Source of the DNA: Parabacteroides hominis | GTDB lineage: Bacteria; Bacteroidota; Bacteroidia; Bacteroidales; Tannerellaceae | Direction of reading: 5' to 3' | Assembly (NCBI RefSeq): GCF_014287585.1 | Contig: NZ_JACOOJ010000022.1 | Coordinates: 22,396 to 86,395 of the forward strand | Length of the DNA stretch: 64,000 nucleotides | Notes under the pieces: model-generated | Seen by the model: the letters and a program-made list of their open reading frames with translations, nothing else | The model's database searches: none | What the model was told of the DNA's origin: nothing | Shown: positions 22,861 to 33,500 of the stretch, in pieces | Position numbering within the stretch: the stretch's first letter is position 1 | Layout of the letters: the number at the start of each line of letters is the position of its first letter | Program-made: the position numbers and the translations under genes

Positions 22861-25800
22861 TTATTTCAACTCTTTAATACGGATATTACGGAACTTAACG
22901 GGAGAACCATGACCTAAGAAACCGATATGTCCTTTCTTATTGAACAGACCCGGATGTTCCTTATGGTCGGCAGTACCGTTCTTTGTCGCTTCACGAATAT
23001 TGCCTTCCATGATCACCACACCGTTGACCGTCACCTTGATATTATCGCCATCGGCTACAATTTCTTCATAATTCCATTCGCCCGCAGGCTTGAAGGCCTT
23101 ATGATGGTCGGCCTTTGCCGGGATGATTCCATAAACGGAACCATGATGCTGCAAAGGAGTAATATCCTTATAAATCGGATGTTCGCAATCCAGAATCTGG
23201 ATTTCCATGCCGACATAAGCTGCATCCCCTTCCATCGGGGTACGGATACCGACACCGTTATTAGCACCCGGCGTCAACTGGAATTCGAAGCGATATACGA
23301 AATTGCCATATTCGTCTTTCGTATACAAGTTGCCGCCGTAGCTCTTGCTCGGAATCATGGAGATACAACCGTCTTCCAAGGTATAGTCGACCGTATTGCC
23401 TGTCCATTCATGCATATTCGTACCGTCGAACAAAACCTTGAAACCTTCCTTTTCTTCTTCGGCTGAAAGTTTGAACGGTTCCTTGCGTTCCAGCTCTTTT
23501 ACATAAATATTCCGGTAATAAACCTTGCTGCCATGAGCCTGCAATTCGATCTGTTCGATCGGGAAAATCGGCAGCTTGCGATCCCAATAGTTTTCCAGGA
23601 TCACGTCATCCACGACTTTTTCACCATTCAGCACGACTGTTACACGGTCACCAACCATCTTGATATAAAAGCTGTTCCATTCGCCCAATTTATTATCGGC
23701 CACTTTCGATGGCTTGCTTTCGTTCACCTGGTTGTTGTATAATCCACCGGAACCGACCTGTGCCCCTACGTTTACACGTGAAGTATCCCAAATCTGTACC
23801 TGAGGCGTACCACGCAGGTAAATACCGGCATCCGCTTCAGGGCCGGCCGGATCGAGCATCCAGTCTACATACATTTCGAAGTCGCCATATTGTTTTTCCG
23901 TACACAGGTTGTCGTAACCGCTTCCATCGAATACCAACAGCCCATCTTCGACCTTCCAATCCCGACGCATGTTTTCATCGGCTTTGGCCTGTTCTTTGGC
24001 CAATTGTGCCGGTTTCATCTTCGCACGGGCAATCGGGTTCTGTACCAGACCTTTCCAGCCGGTCAGATCCTTACCGTTGAACAAAGAAACGAATCCTTCG
24101 CCTTGCGGCATCTCGGCCAGATGTTTCTTGATCGCTTCCTTCTGGTATCCGGCATCCGGATTGTCAAGCACTTCCATCACTTTGTTCAATAAAGCACGGA
24201 CATTCGTACCCATATACTCTTTATTTCCCAAAGCAATATTCATGACGGCATTGGCGGCAGCCTGCTGTACAGGTTTCTGATCCAGGAATTCACCGGCATA
24301 CAACATGCCTAAGAATGTTCCGGTATTTTCAATCTGTTGCAGGATCGCGATCTTCTGTGCATCCGTTTTAGCAATTTCCATTGCCTTACGCAGGCTTAAC
24401 AAACGGTTTTCACCTGTAAATGCCGGATTGGAAACCAGCTTCACATAAGTAGTGAGAGCCGGGTCAAAATAATTGGAAGAGGGGTTTTCTTTGCAGATCG
24501 TATATAATTCGTCCGCCACTTCAATACCCTTCCAGTTCAGCAAGGCTTCGAAGGCAGCATCCCGTTTGACACCCGTATTGGAACGGAAACCCTTCACGAT
24601 CGTTGCCAACGCATCCGGTTGGCCGGTAGAAGACAATACCAGATAATACAAATAATCCTTATTGCCAGCCTGCAACATACGGCGTGTCACCGTTTCGACC
24701 CGGTCGGCAGCCGGAAGAGAGGACAATGCCGAAATAACAGCCCGTTGCATAGGAGGAACAGCCAATGCATCAGCCGTTTCCAACATTCCGCACATATTGG
24801 TTATATCCCGTTCTCCCACCACATCCTTCAAAGCCACATAAGCCGCGGCTTTCACTTCAGGGGAACCCGTCTGGATCTGATCCAGTACGGTGTTGATATT
24901 GGCGGTAGCCTTGCGCATAGCCAACAATTCGAGTCCGGCTATTTTACCCGCATTGGCAGCAGAAGAGACAGCTTTCGCCACTGCCCCGTCGATATCACCG
25001 GGGAAGGCAGCCAAAGCATCCTGTCCCAGCAGGACCACCTGCTTGTCATCGCTTTTCAGCAATTCGGCCAACGAAGGAATATAAGACTTATCCCCAATCT
25101 TCACCAATGTCCAGGTAGCAGCCTGTTTCACGTCGAAGTTTGCATCACCGAGCTGTTCCAACAGGATTTGCTTGGCAGGAAGATCGAAACGTATTTCCAG
25201 ATTCCGGATAACGTCGTGTTTGGAGGGCTTCTTGGCCTCGCGTCCGATCCAGTTCAGGATATCCACCTTCAGTTCCGGCTTGGCTTTCGGAACCATTTTC
25301 ATCAGTTCGATATACAGCTCTTTATCTGTAAAGTTGGAAGCGTAACTTAAAGCCGCGTTCCGGTAGTTCTTGCTCGGATCTTTCATGGCAGCAACGACTA
25401 TCTTGGAGACTTTGGCCGGCTCCTCGGCTGCTAAAAGTATCTGCAAAGCCGCTTCCCGTGTCTGTTCCTGTCCTGCCTTAGCCGCCTCTTTCTGCAATTT
25501 CTTGGCTGCTTTAACAACTCTTGCCGGATCTCCGGGATAAGCCAAACGATTCAACAAAGCGATGTAAGCCTCTGTCGCTCCTGTCTTATCCATCGCATAG
25601 CCAGCTTTGGCTGCTGCATCCGCTAAAAGTTCCATTGAGTTATTAGATCCCACACGGCTCAAAGCGTACAACACTACCTTTTGCATATTTGGATCCGAAG
25701 CGCCAAGCAAAGCTTGCAAGACAGGTTCAGCCTCATCCACCTGAGCATCGGCAATCGCACGGATCACATCCTTTTGTGTTTTAGGAGAACCTGTTCGGCT

Positions 25801-26319
25801 CTTCAAGGCTGCAACCAAGGCCTGTCCGGCTTTTTTGCTACCGTTGGCAGCCAGTGCACTGGCAGCGGGACCGCTCAATGACTCATCATTCAGATAAGAT
25901 GCCAGTACATCTATGCATTCGTCTTTTCCTAAAATCTGAAGTTGGCGGATAATAAACGCTTTCGTTTCGCGCTCATTCACCATTTCCAAAGCCTTCAGAT
26001 AAGCATTTGCAGTCACTAACCTGGCATTCTCCTCTCCTTTCCCCATGACGTAATGCGTCAAGCCGCTCAAAGCGTAATCGACATTTGCGTTACTGCCTTT
26101 GCCCGGAGCATTTATCATGTTTACCAGCATCAGAACACCCTCTTCGCCGGTAGAACTCAAATCACCAATCAGTTTATTGTATGCCGCTTGTTTCGCCGCA
26201 GGCATCTGAGCCAACACATCGGCAGCGGTCGTTTTGGCCGTACGGTTGGCCGGGGTCTGCGCCATCAGCATGCTTCCGCATAACAGTAAGGCTGCTATTG
26301 ATATATATGCTTTTCTCAT
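22861..26319 (-). CDS. HEAT-repeat protein with two DUF1080 (3-keto-disaccharide hydrolase) domains
   Basis: This is an 1152-residue exported protein (signal MRKAYISIAALLLCGSMLMA). Residues ~30-735 are alpha-helical HEAT-like repeats (for example VIRAIADAQVDEAEPVLQAL and VKQAATWTLVKIGDKSYIP). Two DUF1080/3-keto-disaccharide hydrolase beta-jellyrolls follow: domain A about 740-955 (FVSLFNGKDLTGWKG, DAGIYLRGTPQVQIWD) and domain B about 960-1150 (FKVLFDGTNMHEWTG, NNGVGIRTPMEGDAAYVGME). In the described Bacteroides pathway such domains cleave 3-keto-glycosides formed by Gfo/Idh/MocA oxidoreductases. The gene follows exactly such an oxidoreductase and a sugar isomerase/epimerase. The single chain carrying a long HEAT scaffold plus two hydrolase domains is larger than the usual ~250-residue enzyme. 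Which domain is catalytic is not clear from sequence. Confidence 0.87.
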   Translation of the reverse strand: MRKAYISIAALLLCGSMLMAQTPANRTAKTTAADVLAQMPAAKQAAYNKLIGDLSSTGEEGVLMLVNMINAPGKGSNANVDYALSGLTHYVMGKGEENARLVTANAYLKALEMVNERETKAFIIRQLQILGKDECIDVLASYLNDESLSGPAASALAANGSKKAGQALVAALKSRTGSPKTQKDVIRAIADAQVDEAEPVLQALLGASDPNMQKVVLYALSRVGSNNSMELLADAAAKAGYAMDKTGATEAYIALLNRLAYPGDPARVVKAAKKLQKEAAKAGQEQTREAALQILLAAEEPAKVSKIVVAAMKDPSKNYRNAALSYASNFTDKELYIELMKMVPKAKPELKVDILNWIGREAKKPSKHDVIRNLEIRFDLPAKQILLEQLGDANFDVKQAATWTLVKIGDKSYIPSLAELLKSDDKQVVLLGQDALAAFPGDIDGAVAKAVSSAANAGKIAGLELLAMRKATANINTVLDQIQTGSPEVKAAAYVALKDVVGERDITNMCGMLETADALAVPPMQRAVISALSSLPAADRVETVTRRMLQAGNKDYLYYLVLSSTGQPDALATIVKGFRSNTGVKRDAAFEALLNWKGIEVADELYTICKENPSSNYFDPALTTYVKLVSNPAFTGENRLLSLRKAMEIAKTDAQKIAILQQIENTGTFLGMLYAGEFLDQKPVQQAAANAVMNIALGNKEYMGTNVRALLNKVMEVLDNPDAGYQKEAIKKHLAEMPQGEGFVSLFNGKDLTGWKGLVQNPIARAKMKPAQLAKEQAKADENMRRDWKVEDGLLVFDGSGYDNLCTEKQYGDFEMYVDWMLDPAGPEADAGIYLRGTPQVQIWDTSRVNVGAQVGSGGLYNNQVNESKPSKVADNKLGEWNSFYIKMVGDRVTVVLNGEKVVDDVILENYWDRKLPIFPIEQIELQAHGSKVYYRNIYVKELERKEPFKLSAEEEKEGFKVLFDGTNMHEWTGNTVDYTLEDGCISMIPSKSYGGNLYTKDEYGNFVYRFEFQLTPGANNGVGIRTPMEGDAAYVGMEIQILDCEHPIYKDITPLQHHGSVYGIIPAKADHHKAFKPAGEWNYEEIVADGDNIKVTVNGVVIMEGNIREATKNGTADHKEHPGLFNKKGHIGFLGHGSPVKFRNIRIKELK

Positions 26320-26341
26320 TATGTTTCGAATTTTGAATGAA

Positions 26342-27598
26342 TTAAATATTCCAGGGTGCTCTCATCGGCTGGTCCAGCAAACGATTTGCAGCCTCGTCGT
26401 CAATAAATTCAAGTTTTACCGGATCGAAATTCAGCGTCCGGTTCAGACGCAAAGCCACTGCTCCCATATTGACAATAGTAGCCGAGCGGAAACCATTCCG
26501 TTCGTTCAGGGCAAAAGGCTGGCGTGTCCTCACGCATTCGATAAAGTCCGTAACCTGAGGTTCGGGTTCGGGGAAGTCGGCAAGCTTCTTCTCCCAATCA
26601 GGAATATCGCATACAAAATTCTTATATACATTACCTTTCGGCCCGGCAATATACGGCGTATTCGGATCACCGAAATCACCACCCCAAAGGATAATCTGGC
26701 AACCATCGTCATACGTGTAGGTGATGGAACGCCAAGTACCGACAGCATCCGGATGTTGTTGCGGCGCATCTACTTCGACCTTAACCGGGCTGGTATCGTC
26801 TTTACCTAATATATATTGTACGGGATCGATATAGTGCTGCCCCATGTCACCGAGTCCGCCTCCGTCATAATCCCAATATCCACGGAAAGTCTGATGTACA
26901 CGATGGGCATTATAAGGCTTATAAGGAGCCGGGCCCAACCACATATCATAATCCAGCTCAGACGGAACCGATTGCGGTTCAAGATATTCTTTACCCACCC
27001 AGAAAAACTTCCAGTTAAAACCGGTATGCGCACTGATCGTCACTTTCAAAGGCCATCCTAAGAGTCCGCTCTGCACCAGTTTCTTCAACGGCTTGACGGG
27101 AGTTCCCAGTCCGTAGAACTGGTCTGTAAAACGGAACCAGGTATTCAGGCGGAACATACGTCCGTATTGCTGTACGGCCTCCATCACACGCTTACCTTCT
27201 CCGATCGTACGGGTCATCGGCTTTTCACACCAGATGTCTTTTCCTGCTTTAGCGGCCTCGACAGACATGATGCCATGCCAATGAGGCGGGGTGGCAATAT
27301 GCACGATATCGACATTCGGGTCCAGAATCAAATCGCGGAAATCATGATAAGCGGCTATTTTTTCCTTCACCAGTTTCTTTCCCAGTTCAAGGTGATTTTT
27401 ATCAACGTCACAAACGGCAACCAAACGTGTACCGGCATAACCCACATGGCCTCTTCCCATACCTCCGGTACCAATAATACCTTTAGTCAATTGATCACTT
27501 GGAGCGATATACCCGTTTCCCAATACGTGGCGCGGCACAATCGAAAAGAGTGCAACCCCTCCAAGGGTTTTCAGAAAACCTCTTCTGCTTGTTCTCAT
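26342..27598 (-). CDS. Tat-exported Gfo/Idh/MocA family oxidoreductase
   Basis: This is a 418-residue NAD(P)-dependent sugar dehydrogenase. MRTSRRGFLKTLGGVALFSI is a twin-arginine (RRGFLK) signal, so it is exported folded with its cofactor. The Rossmann motif is GIIGTGGMGRGH, and the family signature CEKPMTRTIGEGKRVMEAVQ follows at about 123-142. The C-terminal substrate domain includes YDGGGLGDMGQHYIDPVQY. In the 3-keto-glycoside route these enzymes oxidise the C3 hydroxyl of a glycoside so the bond can be cut by DUF1080 hydrolases. It lies 22 bp before the DUF1080 gene and after the isomerase/epimerase gene, consistent with that role. The sugar specificity is unknown. Confidence 0.9.
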   Translation of the reverse strand: MRTSRRGFLKTLGGVALFSIVPRHVLGNGYIAPSDQLTKGIIGTGGMGRGHVGYAGTRLVAVCDVDKNHLELGKKLVKEKIAAYHDFRDLILDPNVDIVHIATPPHWHGIMSVEAAKAGKDIWCEKPMTRTIGEGKRVMEAVQQYGRMFRLNTWFRFTDQFYGLGTPVKPLKKLVQSGLLGWPLKVTISAHTGFNWKFFWVGKEYLEPQSVPSELDYDMWLGPAPYKPYNAHRVHQTFRGYWDYDGGGLGDMGQHYIDPVQYILGKDDTSPVKVEVDAPQQHPDAVGTWRSITYTYDDGCQIILWGGDFGDPNTPYIAGPKGNVYKNFVCDIPDWEKKLADFPEPEPQVTDFIECVRTRQPFALNERNGFRSATIVNMGAVALRLNRTLNFDPVKLEFIDDEAANRLLDQPMRAPWNI

Positions 27599-27671
27599 AG
27601 TAAAATAATAATTTATATAGATTAGCTACTAATTCTTTCAAAATATAAATAACATCTGACAAATATACTAA

Positions 27672-28580
27672 TTATTTAGTTGATTTTGCAGATGTATTTA
27701 ATAGATCTTGCAAATATTTGCGGGTTTGGACAACATAATCATGCCGTGCACCGTTTAATTCACATTCGATAGTCAATGCTCCCTGGAAGCCCTGTTTTTT
27801 TAATTCCGCGATAACTGCCGGAAAATCGACTTCTCCTGTCGGGATAGGAACCTCGGCTCCCAATTCATACGGATTGTTCGGGTCCGGATATTTACCGTCT
27901 TTAGCATGAAACTCCTTGATCAGGCTTCCGAATTGCTTCACGGCATCCAAAGAGTTCGCTTTCCCGTACATTAATAAATTAGCCAAATCGCAATTTACAA
28001 ATACATTGCCTGTGCCTATATCTTTGATGGCACGGATCAACGTCGTCGGAGTTTCCTGCCCGGTTTCAAAATAAATCATCATATCACGCTCTTTGGCATA
28101 ATTCGCCAAGTCTTGCATAACTTTAATAAAATCCTTGTATTGTTCGGAAGAGGGATCTTCCGGGATAAAACCGAAATGGGAGTGCATAGCGGGAATCCCA
28201 GCCATTGCGCAGAAATCAATCATTTCATGATATACTTCAATTTTTTCTGCCCGTTCTTCTTTTGGAACCAAACCGATCGTAGCCGGTCCCTGCCGGAAGT
28301 TCCACTGGTTTTTGCTGCCCGGCACACCGACAACTGTCGTTACCTTGATATTATGTTTCTTTGATGCAGCCTTTACCTTTTCAGCAAACTCTTTCGTAAA
28401 TGCGTTTTTTCTATAATTAAGTTCACAAGAGCCGAATCCCTGATCATGCAGATCCTTAAAGCTTTTATCTATATCGCTCAAATCATATTGGATAACTCCG
28501 ATCGTTATTTTATCTTGAGCCATCATTCCGGAACACATGAACAGCAAAGCAAAAATCAATAAAGAGAATTTAGTTTTCAT
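27672..28580 (-). CDS. Sugar phosphate isomerase/epimerase (xylose-isomerase-like TIM barrel)
   Basis: This is a 302-residue AP-endonuclease-2-type TIM barrel. The signal peptide (MKTKFSLLIFALLFMCSGMMA) means it is exported, unlike cytosolic family members. Barrel motifs include MHSHFGFIP, DLANLLMYGKA, KEFHAKDGKYPDPNNP and ALTIECELNGARHD, giving the usual His/Glu/Asp metal ligands. It probably interconverts 3-keto sugars or epimers made by the oxidoreductase and the DUF1080 protein encoded next to it. It is the first enzyme gene after SusD, separated from it by a hairpin terminator at 28621-28666. Confidence 0.85.
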   Translation of the reverse strand: MKTKFSLLIFALLFMCSGMMAQDKITIGVIQYDLSDIDKSFKDLHDQGFGSCELNYRKNAFTKEFAEKVKAASKKHNIKVTTVVGVPGSKNQWNFRQGPATIGLVPKEERAEKIEVYHEMIDFCAMAGIPAMHSHFGFIPEDPSSEQYKDFIKVMQDLANYAKERDMMIYFETGQETPTTLIRAIKDIGTGNVFVNCDLANLLMYGKANSLDAVKQFGSLIKEFHAKDGKYPDPNNPYELGAEVPIPTGEVDFPAVIAELKKQGFQGALTIECELNGARHDYVVQTRKYLQDLLNTSAKSTK

Positions 28581-28613
28581 CGCCTGACACAGATTAAGTT
28601 AATAAATAATAGA

Positions 28614-28666
28614 AAATAAAAAGAGGGACAACCAAAGGGGTTGTAAGTCTTTTTGGTCTCCCTCTT
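28614..28666 (-). terminator. Terminator/attenuator between susD-like and catabolic genes
   Basis: The outer arms AAGAGGGA (28621-28628) and TCCCTCTT (28659-28666) enclose ACAACC/GGTTGT (28628-28633, 28639-28644). On the minus strand the stem runs into CTTTTTATTTT. Lying mid-operon, it should reduce readthrough into the enzyme genes relative to SusC/SusD. Confidence 0.75.
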
Positions 28667-28692
28667 CATATATAAAAAACAAAAGTAATAAT

Positions 28693-30486
28693 TTATTCCA
28701 TTGTGGGGTTAAAAGTTCCGCCCCAATTATTATTTTGTTCGAGATTTGGATTTTCATCAAGGTTGACTTTCTGAATCGGGAAGAAATAGAAAGACTCTTC
28801 AATTACGAATTCTCTTTCTGCCGCTTCCGTATAAGGAACTTGATGGATGACATAACGAAAATCGCCTGTTGTCAATTCGTTGTTGTTCATCTTTGTTCTT
28901 GCCGTATTCAAATTCATATCAGTTCCATCCGGATTGATAGCAATCGCTTCAATGCCATGCTTAGTCCAACCGGCCAGTTTCATCATGTTACGCGTACGAC
29001 GCAAATCCCAAAAACGATGACCTTCGAAACACAGTTCTATATTTCGCTCATCCAGAATTGCCTGGCGAATTGCTTCACGGCTACCAACATTCAAGCCGTA
29101 AAGCCCATCGCTTCCTACTTCAATTCCGGCACGTTTCCTAATTTGTTTCAACATTTCGACAGCCACATCCGAATGACCTGTTTCATTAGCAGCCTCGGCA
29201 TAAATAAACATCACTTCAGCAAAACGCATCAGGATATAATCGATATCATACGTCATAACCTTGTCCTGAGTCAATGTCAAATCTGCTGCTTTATAAATAT
29301 AAAGACCAGAAAAAATATCATTATTCACGGCGTTTGTATGCGCAGCAGGATTCACACCATACTGGTCATCCGGACTACTAATGCCCAACGCATTATACTG
29401 TCTGTAATCGGAAGGCTTTCCTGCCACGGGATATTCACGGCCATTATATAAACATACATTATTAAAACGAGGATCTCTATTCAACCAGAAAGATTTTAAT
29501 AAAGCCTGTTCATCACTTACATAATATTTTCCGGTCGGATCATCATAACGCTTACCATCCATCATCGGAAAATTTTTGACAAATTCCCAAGTCGGATTAT
29601 TATAAGGTTTATCACGACTGACAGATGCCGGACGCGTCGTATATTCCCAAGACGAAGTTTTGTTCGGATTCGAATTCACTACGGCAAACACAACTTCCGG
29701 TCCCTGCTCTTGTATCCAGATATCAGCATATTCAGGAGTTAATGAAATACCTTTAGCAACACAAAAGTCATAGGCTTCTTTTGCAGCAGTATAAGCCTCA
29801 TCCCAATAAGGATTACCATACGGGTTACTCGGATTGAATTGCGGTGAAGCTTTCAACAACAACGCCTTAGCTTTCCATGCTTTAGCAAAACACTGGTCTA
29901 TACGACCATAATCTGCAGAACTGCCTGCAATCTTCTCCGGCAATAAAGTTATGGCGTGATCCAGATCTTCAACCATAAATTGAAAACATTCCGGCGTAGA
30001 ATTACGCTTCACATACAAATCATCCTTGTCTTTATCCTGAGGAATTTTAATATAAGGGACACCGCCATGATGTAGAACCATCCAATAGTAAGTATAAGCA
30101 CGCATAAAATAAGCCTGCCCCAATAACTCATTGGCTGTTTTACTATCCAACAAACCTTCTTCCAAGCGTTTAATCGCTTCATTAATATGGCGAATCGTCG
30201 TATAGTCCCATTTTTTATAAGAACCACCTGTTTCCGTAATAGTTCCCAAATACCAAGGCATACCCGTCACTTGTTCGGAGTTATTATCAGCTCCGGCACT
30301 CCAGTTACCAAAACACTCCGAATAAAGATTATTCACATACGCTGTTGCCAGGCTGGCATCATCCCAGACCATAGATTCATCATAGCTATTCAGGTTATCG
30401 ATATCCAGCGTATCGCAACCTGTCACCATTCCGCCTAAAACAAGAACGGTACTGATTATTGCATATTTAATTTTTTTCATTTTCAT
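28693..30486 (-). CDS. SusD/RagB-family nutrient-binding lipoprotein
   Basis: This is a 597-residue surface lipoprotein. The signal and lipobox are in VLVLGGMVTGCDTLDI (Cys about 24). The TPR-like helical body and RagB end blocks are present: LGQAYFMRAYTYYWMV, YAEAANETGHSDVAVEMLKQ, AIRQAILDERNIELCFEGHR, FWDLRRTR, then FPIQKVNLDENPNLEQNN. It would cap the SusC-like transporter encoded 18 bp upstream and bind the glycan or glycoside. The downstream isomerase, oxidoreductase and DUF1080 genes suggest a glycoside ligand handled by the 3-keto route. Confidence 0.95.
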   Translation of the reverse strand: MKMKKIKYAIISTVLVLGGMVTGCDTLDIDNLNSYDESMVWDDASLATAYVNNLYSECFGNWSAGADNNSEQVTGMPWYLGTITETGGSYKKWDYTTIRHINEAIKRLEEGLLDSKTANELLGQAYFMRAYTYYWMVLHHGGVPYIKIPQDKDKDDLYVKRNSTPECFQFMVEDLDHAITLLPEKIAGSSADYGRIDQCFAKAWKAKALLLKASPQFNPSNPYGNPYWDEAYTAAKEAYDFCVAKGISLTPEYADIWIQEQGPEVVFAVVNSNPNKTSSWEYTTRPASVSRDKPYNNPTWEFVKNFPMMDGKRYDDPTGKYYVSDEQALLKSFWLNRDPRFNNVCLYNGREYPVAGKPSDYRQYNALGISSPDDQYGVNPAAHTNAVNNDIFSGLYIYKAADLTLTQDKVMTYDIDYILMRFAEVMFIYAEAANETGHSDVAVEMLKQIRKRAGIEVGSDGLYGLNVGSREAIRQAILDERNIELCFEGHRFWDLRRTRNMMKLAGWTKHGIEAIAINPDGTDMNLNTARTKMNNNELTTGDFRYVIHQVPYTEAAEREFVIEESFYFFPIQKVNLDENPNLEQNNNWGGTFNPTME

Positions 30487-30504
30487 ATTCTTTCCGATTT
30501 AAAT

Positions 30505-33500
30505 TTAGAACGAGAAATTAAGGCCAAAAGAAAATGTTTTCATCAACGGATATGAATCATAATATTTCTGTTCAGGATCCAAAAATTCCGTTACTGCCGA
30601 AATGCAGAATAAGTTGGTTGCATTAGCAAATACCTGAGCATGGGAAATACCCAATGGACGAAGAATTGCTTTCGGTAAATCATAACCGATATTCAAATTT
30701 TTCAAACGGAGATAAGCACCGTTACGCATCCAAAAACTGGTGTTTCCAGCTCCTGATTCATACCAGCTTGAACCTACGATACGCGGGTAAACGCCATTCG
30801 GATTATATTCCGGATCATATACTTTGTCGCTTGTCCAAATCGGAAAATAGGGACGGACAGCACCACCATGCTGATAAAAACCACCATCGACACCACCGAC
30901 AAAACGGTCATATTTGCCGACCCCCTGGAAATGGACATCAACAGTAATACCTTTCCATTTAATATTACCGCCAAAACCATAATTAATACGTGGTGTTCCA
31001 TTTTCACTCAATAAATTATAAGCATCATTGCCATCGATACGGCCATCAGGTCCTTCCGTATAACCATCGCCACGCGTATCTTTATACAAAATACCACCTA
31101 AATAAGGATCCCGTCCGAATTGCTTGAAACCTGTTGCCTTCAAAGCATCCACCTCAGCCTGATCCGTCAGCAAGTGATCGGCAATCAAACCAGTCAATAT
31201 ACCATTCGCTTTACCAACCGGCGACAATGCATGCAAATTTCCTCCTTCCTGATAAGTAGCAGAAACATCTAAAACGTCCCATTTATCACGGGCAAAACCT
31301 AAATTCACATAAGCAGAATAATCGATTGCTCCGTTAGCAGCCTTATCCATCCAGGTCAAGGCCAGTTCACCGCCTCTCCAAGAACGCTCTGCATAGTTTT
31401 CAGGAGCTAAAGACTGTCCATAAGTACTCGGAAGCGTCACTGTACGCGGTCCAAGAATATCGACCTCTTTACGATAGAAGGCATCGAACGTACCAGATAA
31501 ACGATTATTAAAGAAACCGAAATCCAAACCTCCATTATAAGTAGTAGAAGTAGCCCAAGTCAACATCGGATTGGGAGTCGCGCCTGCCGTAATCGTATTA
31601 GCCAGATTGCTTCCAAATATATATGTGCCACCCGTATTATATTTCTGTAAATAAGAAAAAGCCGTAATTTTATCGATCGGATCTTTGCTCAAATCCAAAT
31701 CATTACCGGTCGTACCATAAGATGCACGCAATTTCAAATTACTTAACCAACCGGATGTCTTCTCCATAAATGGTTCTTGGCTGATACGCCATGCGGCAGA
31801 TACGGACGGGAAGAATCCCCAGCGATGTCCGTCTGGGAACAACGTGTTGCCATCATAACGGAAAGAAAACTCGGCAATATATTTCTGGTCGAACGTATAA
31901 TTGAAACGTCCTATCCAGGAAAGACGCCCACCGGTATATTCTTCTGCATCCCCCCAACGGCGTTCTGCATCTTTAGAATAATTAAACATCTGGTCAATAT
32001 TGGCAAGCGGTTGTTCAGCTTTCGCTTGTGTCCACTCTCCTCCATTTGCAGCCTGTTCAAAAACAATCATACCACCGACATCATGTTTGCCGAACGTATT
32101 TGCATAGTTTACAAACCAGTTGAATTGTTCTGTCCACAATTGCTTCATACGATAATCCAGATTCTCATAATTCTGGGAAAAGTTAAACGTATTATATTCA
32201 TTCAGATTCAAAGGAGCCGGCAAAAAGCGGTTTCCTTCGGGATCTGCCTGCTGGAACTTGTAGTTTTTCTGGAAGGTCATAAATCTCTTACGAGAATAGT
32301 CATGTCCGATATAACTCCCCACGATCTTCGAACTCAAGCCTTTCGTGATAAAGTCAAGATTGAAGTCAAACGAAACAATACCGTTCATATTACGACGACG
32401 AGTTTTCAAATAACGATCACCCACCACTTGGTCTACCGGATTCCATCCTTGCCAAGAACCATAATCCTGGTAGATCGGGTAATCCGTAATAGTAGCAGAC
32501 GGAGTACCATCCAAGTTAGAATAAAACGGTGTTGTTTTCATCGCATTGAACGTACAACGATATAAATCATATACAGCCTGATCGTCATCATCCGAGAACG
32601 GCCAATAGAAACGTTTATCATTAGATTGGTTTGCATCCAAATTTACATTCATCTTGATATATTTGCTCAATTCCATCGTTAAATTCGAACGCAAAGAAAA
32701 TTTCTTATTTTCCAAAGAGACATAAGAACCTTCTTCAGCCAGGAAAGATCCCATTACATAATATTGAACCTTATCACTACCACCCGTCACGCTCAAAGAA
32801 TGTTTCGTGTTCCAAGGATTCTGCCAGATATAATCATTGACATTATAGTTAATGTTGTTATCACGGAAATAAGCATATTCGGCTTCACCATTAGGTTCTT
32901 TCGTCCCCTGAAAACGAGCAACGGCATTTTGGTAATCCAAATCGTCGATAGCCGTCCATCTATCTGCAAACAGTTCCTGAGTAGACTTACTGAAAGCATA
33001 GGAACCTTGATAATTGAAAACCGGCTTTTGGTTCTTTACACCCCCTTTAGTCGTCACTAAAACGACACCGTTACCGGCAGCAGATCCATAAATAGAAGCA
33101 GATGCCGCATCTTTCAAGAAACTCATCTGGTCGATTTCGTACGGTTCCAGATTATCAAAAGCCTCTTTATCACGGATCACACCGTCGATTACAAACAACG
33201 GATCACCAAAACCTCCACGCATACGGATTTCAGAAGAAGACCCCATCAAACCGGAATTACCGGTAATAGTTGCACCCGGAGCACGTCCAGCCAATGAGTT
33301 TGACAAGTTCGTATTAGGGATAACGGACAATTCTTCCGCTTTCACATTTGAGATAGAGCCTGTCATGTTCACTTTCTTCTGTACACCATATCCTACTACC
33401 ACCACCTCGTCCAACTTTTGAGTATCTTCGTGCAAAGTGATCTGGTAGGTTGTCTTATCCTTCGTTACTTGAATCGCCTGATCGAGATACCCGATATATG

